Positions 7,925 to 15,753 of a stretch of DNA of 64,000 bases are shown here, piece by piece. The translations under genes and the position numbers were made by a program. The notes beneath the pieces are model-generated. The model was not told the origin of the DNA. It worked only from the letters and a program-made list of their open reading frames with translations, and did not search any database. The stretch spans positions 1 to 64,000 of the forward strand of contig NZ_JANLNV010000079.1 of the NCBI RefSeq assembly GCF_025465935.1. The letters run 5' to 3'. The first letter of the stretch is position 1. Every line of letters starts with the position of its first letter. This stretch comes from Pseudomonas sp. 7P_10.2_Bac1. Lineage in GTDB: Bacteria > Pseudomonadota > Gammaproteobacteria > Pseudomonadales > Pseudomonadaceae.

Positions 7925-8614
7925 TCAGAGCGCGTGGTGTTGGTCAAGCTCGATCGCCTTATCCAGGGTTTCCAGCAGTTCCTTGCGCACTTTGAGCTTG
8001 GTGTTCTTGTGTGCCTTCATATTGATCTTCTTCAACTGTCGGGCCGCTTCAAGCGCAGTGGCATTCAGTTCTTCAGGCTTGACCACGACATCAAGGAAGC
8101 CTGCATCGACCGCTGTGTTCGGGTTAAACATCTCGCCATTGATTACCGAGCGGTGGAAGGCCGATTTGCGCAACCGGTCACGTGCCAGCTCAATACCTGC
8201 GTGGTGCATGGTCATGCCGATTTGCACTTCGTTAAGGCCGATGCTGAACGGCCCTTCGACGCCGATTCGGTAGTCCACCGACAGCAACAAAAATGCACCC
8301 TTGGCCACTGCATGGCCAGGGCAGGCGATCACCACGGGAAACGGATGCGCCAACAGACGACGAGCCAGAGTAGAGCCTTGCTTGACCAACTCGATTGCCT
8401 GCTCGGGACCTGCGGTCATCACCTTCAAGTCATAGCCTCCCGACAGAATCCCAGGCTGGCCGGTAATAATCACTACGGCCCGATCCTGCTCCGCCTGATC
8501 CAGCGCTGCATTAAAGGCCGCGATCACATCCGGGGAAATCGCATTGACCTTGCCATTGTTCAGCGTCAGCGTCGCGATACCGTCTTCCAGGTGATAAGCA
8601 ATCAAGTCACTCAT
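7925..8614 (-). CDS. Crotonase / enoyl-CoA hydratase family protein
   Basis: A short single-domain crotonase of 229 residues. The first oxyanion-hole region is LSGGYDLKVM and the second CPGHAVAKGAFLLL, both placed as in enoyl-CoA hydratases. The usual acid/base Glu pair is not obvious: the region following the second loop reads DYRIGVEGPFSIGLNEVQIGM, where Glu in LNEV could serve. The substrate and direction are unknown. It could hydrate an enoyl-CoA or act as an isomerase. No beta-oxidation partner is adjacent. Confidence 0.85.
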   Translation of the reverse strand: MSDLIAYHLEDGIATLTLNNGKVNAISPDVIAAFNAALDQAEQDRAVVIITGQPGILSGGYDLKVMTAGPEQAIELVKQGSTLARRLLAHPFPVVIACPGHAVAKGAFLLLSVDYRIGVEGPFSIGLNEVQIGMTMHHAGIELARDRLRKSAFHRSVINGEMFNPNTAVDAGFLDVVVKPEELNATALEAARQLKKINMKAHKNTKLKVRKELLETLDKAIELDQHHAL

Positions 8615-8855
8615 GGCGCAATTCCTTGTATTTAAGTGAGTCAGACGTTACCCAGCCCCACGGCGCAGGTAAAGCGCTGTGACTGACTGATGAGTCAGGC
8701 GAAAGCCCCGCATCCTCTATATAGACGCCAGCGTGCCTGAGCTGCGTCGAACTGGCAGCACAGCGATGAGGCTTGAAAATGGCAGAAACAGCGGCTGTGG
8801 CCATGACAGAAAACCAGTGAAATCCGTAAGCGCATGAAAATTCTCAAAAAAACAT

Positions 8856-8884
8856 TTGTCATCTCGAAAGCTTTCGACTACATT
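8856..8884 (+). promoter_or_regulatory. Sigma-70 promoter of tRNA-Ser
   Basis: TTGTCA (8856-8861) and TACATT (8879-8884) are separated by exactly 17 bp and followed by a GC-rich discriminator (agcgcgcc), as is typical of stringently controlled stable-RNA promoters. The tRNA begins 39 bp downstream. The rest of 8615-8855 shows nothing I can support. Confidence 0.75.
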
Positions 8885-8922
8885 AGCGCGCCTCGACAGA
8901 CAGAACATGTTTGAAGAGATAC

Positions 8923-9012
8923 GGTGAAGTGTCCGAGTGGCTTAAGGAGCACGCCTGGAAAGTGTGTATACAAGAAATTGTATCGAGAGTTCGAATCTCT
9001 CCTTCACCGCCA
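8923..9012 (+). tRNA. tRNA-Ser (GGA anticodon)
   Basis: The acceptor stem GGTGAAG pairs perfectly with CTTCACC (9002-9008), followed by discriminator G and an encoded CCA (9010-9012). The anticodon loop reads ctGGAaa, decoding UCC/UCU serine codons. The long variable arm is characteristic of a class II tRNA, and the T-arm GTTCGAATC is present. It has its own promoter and a strong hairpin terminator. Confidence 0.95.
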
Positions 9013-9023
9013 CATTAAGTAAA

Positions 9024-9064
9024 CACAAACCCCTGATTTTCGAAGAGAAAGTCGGGGGTTTGTG
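9024..9064 (+). terminator. Intrinsic terminator of tRNA-Ser
   Basis: An 18-bp stem (cacaaacccctgattttc with gaaagtcgggggtttgtg, two G-U pairs) and a 5-base loop begin 12 bp after the tRNA. Confidence 0.8.
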
Positions 9065-9123
9065 GTTTCTGGCGTCTGGAAAAGGTTCGCGTGCATTCCC
9101 ATGCACTGTTCACCGTCAGATGC

Positions 9124-9172
9124 AGTAAACACGAATCCCTGACTTTCTCAGAAGAAAGTCGGGGGCGTGTAA
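9124..9172 (+). repeat. Degenerate second copy of the tRNA-Ser downstream hairpin
   Basis: The segment agtaaacacgaatccctgac...gaaagtcgggggcgtgt repeats, with changes, the segment that follows the tRNA at 9018-9064, about 106 bp downstream. The outer stem has decayed but the gactttc/gaaagtc core pairs. No tRNA lies between them. The remaining 9173-9365 shows nothing I can support. Confidence 0.6.
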
Positions 9173-9365
9173 TAACCGAGCCCCCGGCGATCTCCTGCAA
9201 GCGCGTCCTCAGTGTTTACCTGCATAACCCTAAGTCTTCACGGCAAGTGGTTCTGAACTCGTATGCGATTGAGAACATCAACCCTGTGGAAGCAGTTTGG
9301 CCCAACCTCAGACGTGTTGCGCAGCTAATAGTTTGAGCGGGCATCCGCGCCATAATAAGCAGGTG

Positions 9366-9863
9366 TTAGGGCACAAGCCTGATAGGTTCAGCTTTTACCT
9401 CACCTGTAGCGTTTAAAAAGGGTTGAGCCAAATAATATTGATAATGCGCCTGGGACAGTTCGAAAAACTCCCTGTCAATGTGCTTTCTGAGTTCAGGCAG
9501 TTTGATATTCATTACATCGGGTCGAAGCTCGATCCCGTAAGCATTGATCTTCATGATGTTCTCCGCGCCCTTTAACAAAAGCTGATAGGCCCAGCAATAC
9601 GCTGACTGATTGGGGAAGTAGCGTATTTTCCTATTTTCAAGTTGTTGGCATAGAAGTGCTGGATCAAAGATGTCTATCTTGCTTTGCATGACATGAGTCA
9701 GTAGCGTTTCCAGTCGCAGCCATATGCTGTTTTTTTCATTGTCTGAATACCCATTCCATTGAATGATTTCATGATTGAATCGCTTGCAGCCGCGACATAT
9801 CAAGTCGCCGAACACCGTTGAGCAAAGACCTATGCACGGTGTCTTTATCGTGTGCTTAGACAT
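9366..9863 (-). CDS. DUF1289 domain protein
   Basis: This 165-residue protein begins with the four-cysteine DUF1289 motif (TPCIGLCSTVFGDLICRGCK), which probably binds a metal or Fe-S centre. The rest is not recognised. It lies 27 bp downstream of nrdB on the same strand. From memory the same neighbour follows nrdB in P. aeruginosa, so the two may be co-transcribed. No function is established. The AT-rich composition relative to its neighbours is mild. Confidence 0.75.
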   Translation of the reverse strand: MSKHTIKTPCIGLCSTVFGDLICRGCKRFNHEIIQWNGYSDNEKNSIWLRLETLLTHVMQSKIDIFDPALLCQQLENRKIRYFPNQSAYCWAYQLLLKGAENIMKINAYGIELRPDVMNIKLPELRKHIDREFFELSQAHYQYYLAQPFLNATGEVKAEPIRLVP

Positions 9864-9890
9864 GGTGGATTCAGCTGTCAGAGTTTAATT

Positions 9891-11096
9891 TCAATCCCAG
9901 CTCAACGCGCCGCCTGTCTGGTATTCAGTGACCCGCGTTTCGAAGAAGTTCTTTTCTTTCTTCAAGTCCATGATTTCGCTCATCCACGGAAACGGATTAG
10001 TGGTGTGCGGGTATTCTTCTTTTAGGCCAATCTGCGTCAGTCGGCGGTTAGCGATAAACCTGAGATAGTCCTCCATCATCGCGGCATTCATGCCTAATAC
10101 CCCGCGCGGCATGGTGTCACGGGCGTATTCGATTTCCAGTTGGGTCCCCTGCAGGATCATCTGGATCGCTTCTTCTTTCATTTCCGCATCCCACAGGTGC
10201 GGGTTTTCGATCTTGATCTGGTTGATGACGTCGATACCAAAGTTCAGGTGCATCGACTCGTCGCGCAGGATGTATTGAAACTGTTCGGCTACACCGGTCA
10301 GTTTGTTGCGTCGGCCCATGGAGAGGATTTGAGTGAAACCACAATAAAAGAAGATCCCTTCCAGCACGCAGTAGTATGCGATCAGGTTGCGCAGTAGTTC
10401 TTTATCCGTTTCAACAGTTCCGGTCTGGAACAACGGATCAGAGATTGAACGGGTGTATTTAAGCCCCCACGCAGCCTTTTTCGCGACCGACGGGATCTCG
10501 TGATACATGTTGAAGATTTCGCCTTCATCCATGCCCAATGATTCGATGCAGTACTGATAGGCGTGGGTATGGATCGCTTCTTCAAAAGCCTGGCGCAGGA
10601 TGTACTGGCGGCATTCCGGGTTAGTGATCAGGCGGTAAACGGCCAATACCAGATTGTTGGCCACCAATGAGTCGGCCGTTGAAAAGAAGCCGAGGTTGCG
10701 CAAGACGATTCGGCGCTCATCTTCAGTCAGGCCGTCGGTACTTTTCCAAAGGGCAATATCGGCCGTCATGTTGACCTCTTGCGGCATCCAATGGTTGGCG
10801 CAGCCATCCAGGTATTTCTGCCAGGCCCAATCGTATTTAAAGGGCACTAACTGATTAAGATCGGCACGGCAGTTAATCATGCGTTTTTCATCAACGGCTA
10901 AACGCGCGCTCGCCCCTTCAAGTTCGGCAAGACCTTCGTTGATATCCAATGTATTGAGGGCTGCTTTGGCACGAGCAATGGCGGCTGAATCCAATTCAGT
11001 CACGGCACGTGCTTTTTCGGCTGCGGCATTACCGGCCTCATCAAGAGCATTGAGGGTGTTTAGGGTATGTTCGAGTGATTCATCCTTATTCAACAT
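9891..11096 (-). CDS. nrdB: Class Ia ribonucleoside-diphosphate reductase, beta subunit
   Basis: NrdB supplies the tyrosyl radical used by NrdA to reduce ribonucleotides to deoxyribonucleotides. The 401-residue product has the iron ligands Glu173 and His176 and the radical Tyr180 in EEAIHTHAY, and the second ligand set in DESMHLNFGID. An N-terminal extension of about 70 residues precedes the conserved MINCRADLNQL. The start is supported by AAGGA seven bases upstream. A pair of NrdR boxes lies 158-206 bp upstream, so nrdB has its own regulated promoter. nrdA is not adjacent: the next gene upstream is the divergent ycaO-like gene. Confidence 0.95.
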   Translation of the reverse strand: MLNKDESLEHTLNTLNALDEAGNAAAEKARAVTELDSAAIARAKAALNTLDINEGLAELEGASARLAVDEKRMINCRADLNQLVPFKYDWAWQKYLDGCANHWMPQEVNMTADIALWKSTDGLTEDERRIVLRNLGFFSTADSLVANNLVLAVYRLITNPECRQYILRQAFEEAIHTHAYQYCIESLGMDEGEIFNMYHEIPSVAKKAAWGLKYTRSISDPLFQTGTVETDKELLRNLIAYYCVLEGIFFYCGFTQILSMGRRNKLTGVAEQFQYILRDESMHLNFGIDVINQIKIENPHLWDAEMKEEAIQMILQGTQLEIEYARDTMPRGVLGMNAAMMEDYLRFIANRRLTQIGLKEEYPHTTNPFPWMSEIMDLKKEKNFFETRVTEYQTGGALSWD

Positions 11097-11254
11097 GGGA
11101 CATTCCTTATTGAGTGAGTAACTGTTTTTAAAGGCAAAAAGGGGCCTGTTTCAAATCGACCGGCTCGATCTGAAGACCTGGGTATCGGGTACTTTCACTG
11201 TTCCAAAAAAATGAGCGTATCGAGAGAGCGGCGCTAGCTCCTGGATGCTTGAGA

Positions 11255-11270
11255 ACACATCATGTGGTGT
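11255..11270. promoter_or_regulatory. NrdR box 1 upstream of nrdB
   Basis: ACACATCATGTGGTGT keeps both outer arms of the NrdR consensus acaCwAtATaTwGtgt, with mismatches only in the centre. Its centre is 32 bp from box 2, the three-helical-turn spacing typical of paired NrdR sites. Confidence 0.65.
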
Positions 11271-11286
11271 GTTTTGTAATTCGTGG

Positions 11287-11302
11287 ACACACTATATTGT
11301 GG
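11287..11302. promoter_or_regulatory. NrdR box 2 upstream of nrdB
   Basis: ACACACTATATTGTGG matches the NrdR consensus at 14 of 16 positions. NrdR is the ATP/dATP-sensing repressor of ribonucleotide reductase genes. The rest of the 11097-11632 gap holds no supportable gene. Confidence 0.75.
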
Positions 11303-11632
11303 TTATTTTGGAGGGTCAACACTACGCAAGGACCTGTGGTCGGGTAATCGCATTGGCATTTATCGCAAAGCGCAGGCCTGCCGGGGGGTTAAAGGAAGAT
11401 GGGTTAGTTGAATTATTTTTTCTGCCCATCGTTGGCTTTATAACCGCTGAATACGGCCTTGATTGTTTATAAGAGCGCATGGCATCTGCGCTACAGCGCG
11501 GTCGGCAGGCATCAATAGAGCGATGGCCCTTCGTCTCTCAGATGTTGGCTTTTGGGAAAAGGGCGGGACATCCGGCTGAAAAATCGGATAATGGCGCCCA
11601 TATTTTTAGCTCGTTACTCTGGTAATCCCCCC

Positions 11633-13843
11633 ATGGAAATTAAGGTCAACTTTCTCGACAACCTTCGACTTGAAGCCAAATTCGATGATTTCACGGTGGT
11701 GGCTGATCAACCTATTCGCTACAAGGGCGATGGTTCGGCGCCGGGGCCATTTGATTATTTTCTGGCTTCGTCGGCGTTGTGCGCGGCTTACTTTGTGAAG
11801 CTGTACTGCCAGACGCGCAATATTCCGACCGAGAATATTCGTCTGTCGCAGAACAATATTGTTGATCCCGAAAACCGCTATAACCAGATTTTCAAAATTC
11901 AGGTCGAACTGCCCGCCGACATTTGCGACAAGGATCGCCAAGGCATCCTGCGTTCCATCGACCGGTGTACGGTGAAAAAGGTGGTACAGGCCGGGCCTGA
12001 GTTTGTGATTGAAGAGGTTGAAAACCTCGACGCGGACGCTCAGGCGCTGTTGATGCCGTCGTCCGCTTCCGGTTCATCTGCAGGCACCTTCATCGCAGGC
12101 AAAGATCTGCCGCTGGAAGAGACCATCGCCAATATGTCGGGCATCTTGGCCGACTTGGGCATGAAGATCGAAATCGCTTCCTGGCGCAACATCGTGCCCA
12201 ATGTCTGGTCGCTGCATATCCGCGATGCGCAATCGCCAATGTGTTTCACCAATGGCAAGGGCGCTACCAAAGAGGGCGCATTGGCCTCGGCGCTGGGCGA
12301 GTTCATCGAACGTCTGAACTGCAACTTCTTCTACAACGATCAGTTCTGGGGCGAAGAAATCGCCAACGCCCCATTCGTGCATTATCCGGAAGAACGTTGG
12401 TTCAAGCCGGGGCGCAAGGATGAGTTGCCGACGCAAATCCTCGATGCCTACTGCCGCAAAATTTACAACCGCGATGGCGAGTTGCGGGGTTCGCACCTGA
12501 TCGACACCAACTCCGGTAATGAAGAGCGCGGTATTTGCTCGTTGCCATTCGTGCGTCAGTCCGACGGCGAGGTTGTGTATTTCCCGTCAAACCTGATCGA
12601 AAACCTGTACCTCAGCAACGGTATGAGTGCGGGTAATACCTTGGCTGAAGCACAGGTGCAGTGCCTGTCGGAGATTTTCGAACGCGCGGTCAAACGCGAA
12701 ATTATTGAAGGTGAATTTGCGCTGCCGGACGTACCGGCTGAGGTGCTGGCCAAATATCCAGGCATTCTGGCGGGCATTCAGGCGCTGGAAGAACAAGGCT
12801 TCCCGGTGTTGGTGAAGGACGCATCGTTGGGCGGTGAATTCCCGGTCATGTGCGTGACGCTGATGAACCCGCGTACCGGCGGTGTATTTGCTTCGTTCGG
12901 CGCGCACCCAAGCTTTGAAGTGGCGCTGGAGCGCAGCCTCACCGAACTGCTGCAAGGCCGCAGTTTTGAAGGCCTCAACGACCTGCCACAGCCGACCTTC
13001 GCCGGCCACGCAGTGACTGAGCCGAACAACTTCGTCGAGCACTTCATTGATTCCAGCGGTGTGGTGTCGTGGCGCTTCTTCAGTGCCAAGGCGGAATACG
13101 AATTTGTCGAATGGGACTTCACCAGCCAGGGCGAAGATTCCAATGCCGAAGAAGCCGCGACCCTGTTCGGGATTCTCGAAGGGATGGGCAAAGAAGTGTA
13201 CATGGCGGTCTACGAACACCTCGGCGCCAAGGCGTGTCGCATTCTTGTGCCTGATTACTCAGAAATCTACCCGGTGGATGACCTGATCTGGGACAACACC
13301 AACAAGGCGCTGTTCTTCCGCGAAGACATCCTCAACCTGCACAGCCTGGATGAGGCGGCGCTTAAAGATTTGGTTGAGCGTCTGGTGGAAAGTGAGCTGG
13401 ACGATTACACCGACATCACCACTTTGATCGGCATCGAGTTCGACGACAACACGGCCTGGGGCCAGTTGACCATCCTTGAGTTGAAGCTGCTGATTTACCT
13501 CGCGTTGCAGCAATACGAAGACGCTAAAGAAGCGGTTGAAATGTTCCTGCAGTACAACGACAACACCGTTGAGCGCGGGCTGTTCTATCAGGCCGTGAAT
13601 GCGGTGCTGGAAATGTACCTGGACGAAGATCTGGAACTGGAAGACTACGAAGTCAACTTCCGTCGCATGTTCGGCAACGAGCGCATGGACGCCGCGATCG
13701 GGTCGGTAAACGCCAGCGTGCGTTTCTACGGTTTGACCCCGACCAGCATGAAGCTCGAAGGTCTGGACCGGCACCTGCGCCTGATCGACAGCTACAAAAA
13801 GCTGCACGCCGCCCGGGCCAAGGCAGCGGGCATTTCGCTCTAA
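11633..13843 (+). CDS. OsmC-YcaO fusion protein
   Basis: The product (about 736 residues) joins an OsmC-like domain (about 1-140; SAPGPFDYFLASSALCAAYF and the DRCTVKKV cysteine) to a YcaO domain (about 170-560), then a helical, acidic TPR-like tail. The YcaO ATP-binding glutamates are visible in EGALASALGEFIERLNC and AEAQVQCLSEIFERAVKRE. YcaO enzymes use ATP to activate amide oxygens. In E. coli YcaO aids RimO in methylthiolation of ribosomal protein S12. No peptide-natural-product genes are nearby, so a housekeeping role of that kind is more likely. The ATG at 11633 begins the conserved region; ATG 11591 is an alternative. Confidence 0.85.
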   Translation: MEIKVNFLDNLRLEAKFDDFTVVADQPIRYKGDGSAPGPFDYFLASSALCAAYFVKLYCQTRNIPTENIRLSQNNIVDPENRYNQIFKIQVELPADICDKDRQGILRSIDRCTVKKVVQAGPEFVIEEVENLDADAQALLMPSSASGSSAGTFIAGKDLPLEETIANMSGILADLGMKIEIASWRNIVPNVWSLHIRDAQSPMCFTNGKGATKEGALASALGEFIERLNCNFFYNDQFWGEEIANAPFVHYPEERWFKPGRKDELPTQILDAYCRKIYNRDGELRGSHLIDTNSGNEERGICSLPFVRQSDGEVVYFPSNLIENLYLSNGMSAGNTLAEAQVQCLSEIFERAVKREIIEGEFALPDVPAEVLAKYPGILAGIQALEEQGFPVLVKDASLGGEFPVMCVTLMNPRTGGVFASFGAHPSFEVALERSLTELLQGRSFEGLNDLPQPTFAGHAVTEPNNFVEHFIDSSGVVSWRFFSAKAEYEFVEWDFTSQGEDSNAEEAATLFGILEGMGKEVYMAVYEHLGAKACRILVPDYSEIYPVDDLIWDNTNKALFFREDILNLHSLDEAALKDLVERLVESELDDYTDITTLIGIEFDDNTAWGQLTILELKLLIYLALQQYEDAKEAVEMFLQYNDNTVERGLFYQAVNAVLEMYLDEDLELEDYEVNFRRMFGNERMDAAIGSVNASVRFYGLTPTSMKLEGLDRHLRLIDSYKKLHAARAKAAGISL

Positions 13844-13865
13844 CACCCCGGCTACTTTTGGAGAC

Positions 13866-13922
13866 AGTTTGTCTCGCGATCTTTTAAATGATCAAAAGAT
13901 CGCGGGGCAAACTTGCTCCTGG
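13866..13922. repeat. REP inverted pair (REPIN-like)
   Basis: gtctcgcgatctttt and aaaagatcgcggggc face each other across a short spacer just after the ycaO-like stop codon. It is the standard Pseudomonas REP palindrome. Confidence 0.75.
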
Positions 13923-14068
13923 ATGTTTCCCGCCTCCTTATGCCCTCGGTCAACAGGCTATGACCTAAACGCATACCTTCATGACATTTAATGGTTACAA
14001 CCCTCGCACCGGGCAGTGCTAAAAATTGCAGCAACAGCTCAACCACAACAAAAAAGAGCGCTGCAACC

Positions 14069-14158
14069 ATGACTGATTCCCTTCTCGCCAGCCCTGCGCT
14101 GCGCTCTTTGACTGTCCCTGTTCGCCATGCCTGTCGCGCGACCGGCCTGCACGACTGA
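14069..14158 (+). CDS. Possible 29-residue leader peptide upstream of fae
   Basis: An ATG at 14069 opens a 29-codon frame (MTDSLLASPALRSL...ending RATGLHD) that stops 37 bp before fae. It is preceded by an A-rich stretch with AAAGAG at about 12 bases, a poor but possible ribosome site. Its DNA also contains inverted segments (agagcgctgc and gcgctgcgctct). It may be a translated leader or just open by chance. I know no family for it. Confidence 0.25.
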   Translation: MTDSLLASPALRSLTVPVRHACRATGLHD

Positions 14159-14162
14159 TCCC

Positions 14163-14170
14163 AACAATAA
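14163..14170 (+). promoter_or_regulatory. Crc/Hfq-type A-rich motif before fae
   Basis: AACAATAA fits the AAnAAnAA target of Hfq-Crc, the catabolite-repression system of pseudomonads. It lies 26 bases before the fae start codon, slightly upstream of the AAAGAG ribosome site. The match is to the motif only. Confidence 0.45.
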
Positions 14171-14195
14171 CGCATCGTCCAAAGAGTAATGACCC

Positions 14196-14708
14196 ATGAA
14201 AGCACTCGACCTGTACATCGGTGAAGGTTTCGAAGGCCCCGGCGTGAACGCCGCGCACATCAACATTTTGATCGGGCCGCGCAATGGTCCTGCCGGTCAG
14301 GCATTCGCCAACAGCCTGGCGTCCCCGAGCCAAGGGCATTGCCCATTCATGGTAATTGCGCAGCCCAATATCCCGGTCAAGCCGATGACCCTGTACGTCA
14401 ACAAGGCCGAGATCAGCAGCGACCTGCACGGCAATGCGACGTGGGGCGCCTCCCAGGCCGGTATCGCCAAGGCAGTTCTCGAAGCATTGCTCGATGGCAC
14501 CTTGCCGCCTGAAGCCGAAGACGAGTGGGCCATCGTCACCGCCAACTGGGTCAACCCGGCGTGTGATGACCTGGATGCGGTGTACCTGAACAACTACAAC
14601 GCTTGTCGCACTGCGATTCGCGCTGCTCTGACCGGGCTGCCGCACACCTCGCAACTGGCGGATGTGGTCAATCACATCTCAAACCCTTTCTACACCCCAA
14701 AAGCCTGA
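14196..14708 (+). CDS. fae: Formaldehyde-activating enzyme (Fae) homologue
   Basis: This 170-residue protein is clearly a Fae-family member: the AAHINILIGPRNGPAG segment and the following NIPVKPMTLYVNK align along the length of Methylobacterium Fae. The family His is kept at residue 21. From memory the methylotroph enzyme reads AHID where this one has AHIN. Fae condenses formaldehyde with tetrahydromethanopterin. Pseudomonads are not known to make that cofactor, so the name may mislead. It is the first gene of a four-gene run with an aldo/keto reductase (10-bp gap), an aldehyde dehydrogenase and an MFS carrier. A role in handling a small aldehyde is likely but unproven. Confidence 0.8.
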   Translation: MKALDLYIGEGFEGPGVNAAHINILIGPRNGPAGQAFANSLASPSQGHCPFMVIAQPNIPVKPMTLYVNKAEISSDLHGNATWGASQAGIAKAVLEALLDGTLPPEAEDEWAIVTANWVNPACDDLDAVYLNNYNACRTAIRAALTGLPHTSQLADVVNHISNPFYTPKA

Positions 14709-14718
14709 GGTCTGCGCC

Positions 14719-15753
14719 ATGCAATACATTCGTTTGGGCAACTCTGGCCTTGAAGTCTCTCGTCTGTGCCTGGGCACCATGAACATGGGCACCCCGGACT
14801 GGAAGCCGTGGATTTTTGATGAAAAGCAAAGCGAGCCCATCGTGGCGCACGCCTTGGATAACGGGGTGAATTTCATCGACCTGGCGGACTTCTATTCGGC
14901 TGGCGTCGGTGAAGAAGTAGTAGGGCGGATCGTCAAGCGTCTGGCCCGTCGCGAAGATTTGGTCATCACCACCAAAGTGGGTTACGGCACCCGCACCGGG
15001 ATCAATGCCAGCGGCCATTCGCGCAAACACATCATGGATAGCATCGACGCGTCCCTTAAGCGCCTGAACATGGATTACGTCGACGTATTCATGCTGCATT
15101 ACTTCGACGTGAACACCCCGGTTGAAGAAACCATGAGCGCCATGAACGACATCGTGCGCTCCGGTAAAGCTCGCTATATCGGCGTCTCAACCATGCTCAC
15201 CGGGCAGTTGGCGAAGATTCTCATGGCCTGTGAGCGCAATGGCTGGGTCAAGCCGATCAACATGCAGTTGCAATTGAATTGCGCCTACCGCGAAGAAGAG
15301 CGCGAGATGATTCCGTTCTGCCGCGATCAGGGCCTTGGCGTCTCGGTGTTCAGCCCGTTGGCCCGTGGCTTGTTAACTGGCGATGCGCAATCGACGCGCA
15401 ACCAGACCGACTTCTTCACCCAGCAGATGTACAGCGACGAAGCGTCCTACCAAATTGCCCATTCGGTCCAGCGCGTAGCGCGTGCTCGGGGTGTGTCCAA
15501 CGCCCAAATCGCCCAGGCCTGGGTCGCCAACCATCCGGGCGTCGATTGCATGCTGGTCGGTGCCGACACCACGGCGCAGTTTGACAGCGCACTGGCTGCA
15601 CTGGAAACCAGGCTCGATGCCGATGAGCTGTACGAGTTGGAACGCAATTACACCCCGTGTGACGTGATCAACGATTACACCGCCGGTAAACGCATCCTGC
15701 GCTCGGCTCGCCCGGCCCAAGAACGCTTCACCCTGACGGAGGCTGTGGCATGA
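14719..15753 (+). CDS. Aldo/keto reductase (YajO-like)
   Basis: A 344-residue NADPH-dependent oxidoreductase of the aldo/keto reductase superfamily. The catalytic tetrad is visible: Asp and Tyr in FIDLADFYSAG, Lys in ITTKVGYG and His in FMLHYFD. Overall it resembles the YajO group (MQYIRLGNSGLEVSRLCLG; AYREEEREMIPFC), whose members act on sugars and small carbonyls. It starts at 14719 after TGAGG and overlaps the aldehyde dehydrogenase by four bases (ATGA), so the two are translationally coupled. Together they could reduce or oxidise a carbonyl produced in the pathway. Confidence 0.88.
   Translation: MQYIRLGNSGLEVSRLCLGTMNMGTPDWKPWIFDEKQSEPIVAHALDNGVNFIDLADFYSAGVGEEVVGRIVKRLARREDLVITTKVGYGTRTGINASGHSRKHIMDSIDASLKRLNMDYVDVFMLHYFDVNTPVEETMSAMNDIVRSGKARYIGVSTMLTGQLAKILMACERNGWVKPINMQLQLNCAYREEEREMIPFCRDQGLGVSVFSPLARGLLTGDAQSTRNQTDFFTQQMYSDEASYQIAHSVQRVARARGVSNAQIAQAWVANHPGVDCMLVGADTTAQFDSALAALETRLDADELYELERNYTPCDVINDYTAGKRILRSARPAQERFTLTEAVA

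Noticed and set aside
11245..11472. 75-codon open frame between nrdB and the ycaO-like gene
   Set aside because: It runs over the NrdR boxes, has no ribosome site and its product resembles no protein type.
11458..11473. Possible ANR/FNR box (TTGATTGTTTATAA) upstream of the ycaO-like gene
   Set aside because: The right half deviates from ATCAA at several positions, and the distance to the start codon is large.
13930..14060. Sigma-54 promoter upstream of the Fae operon
   Set aside because: GG and GC elements are present near 14017-14033 but not at the required -24/-12 spacing.
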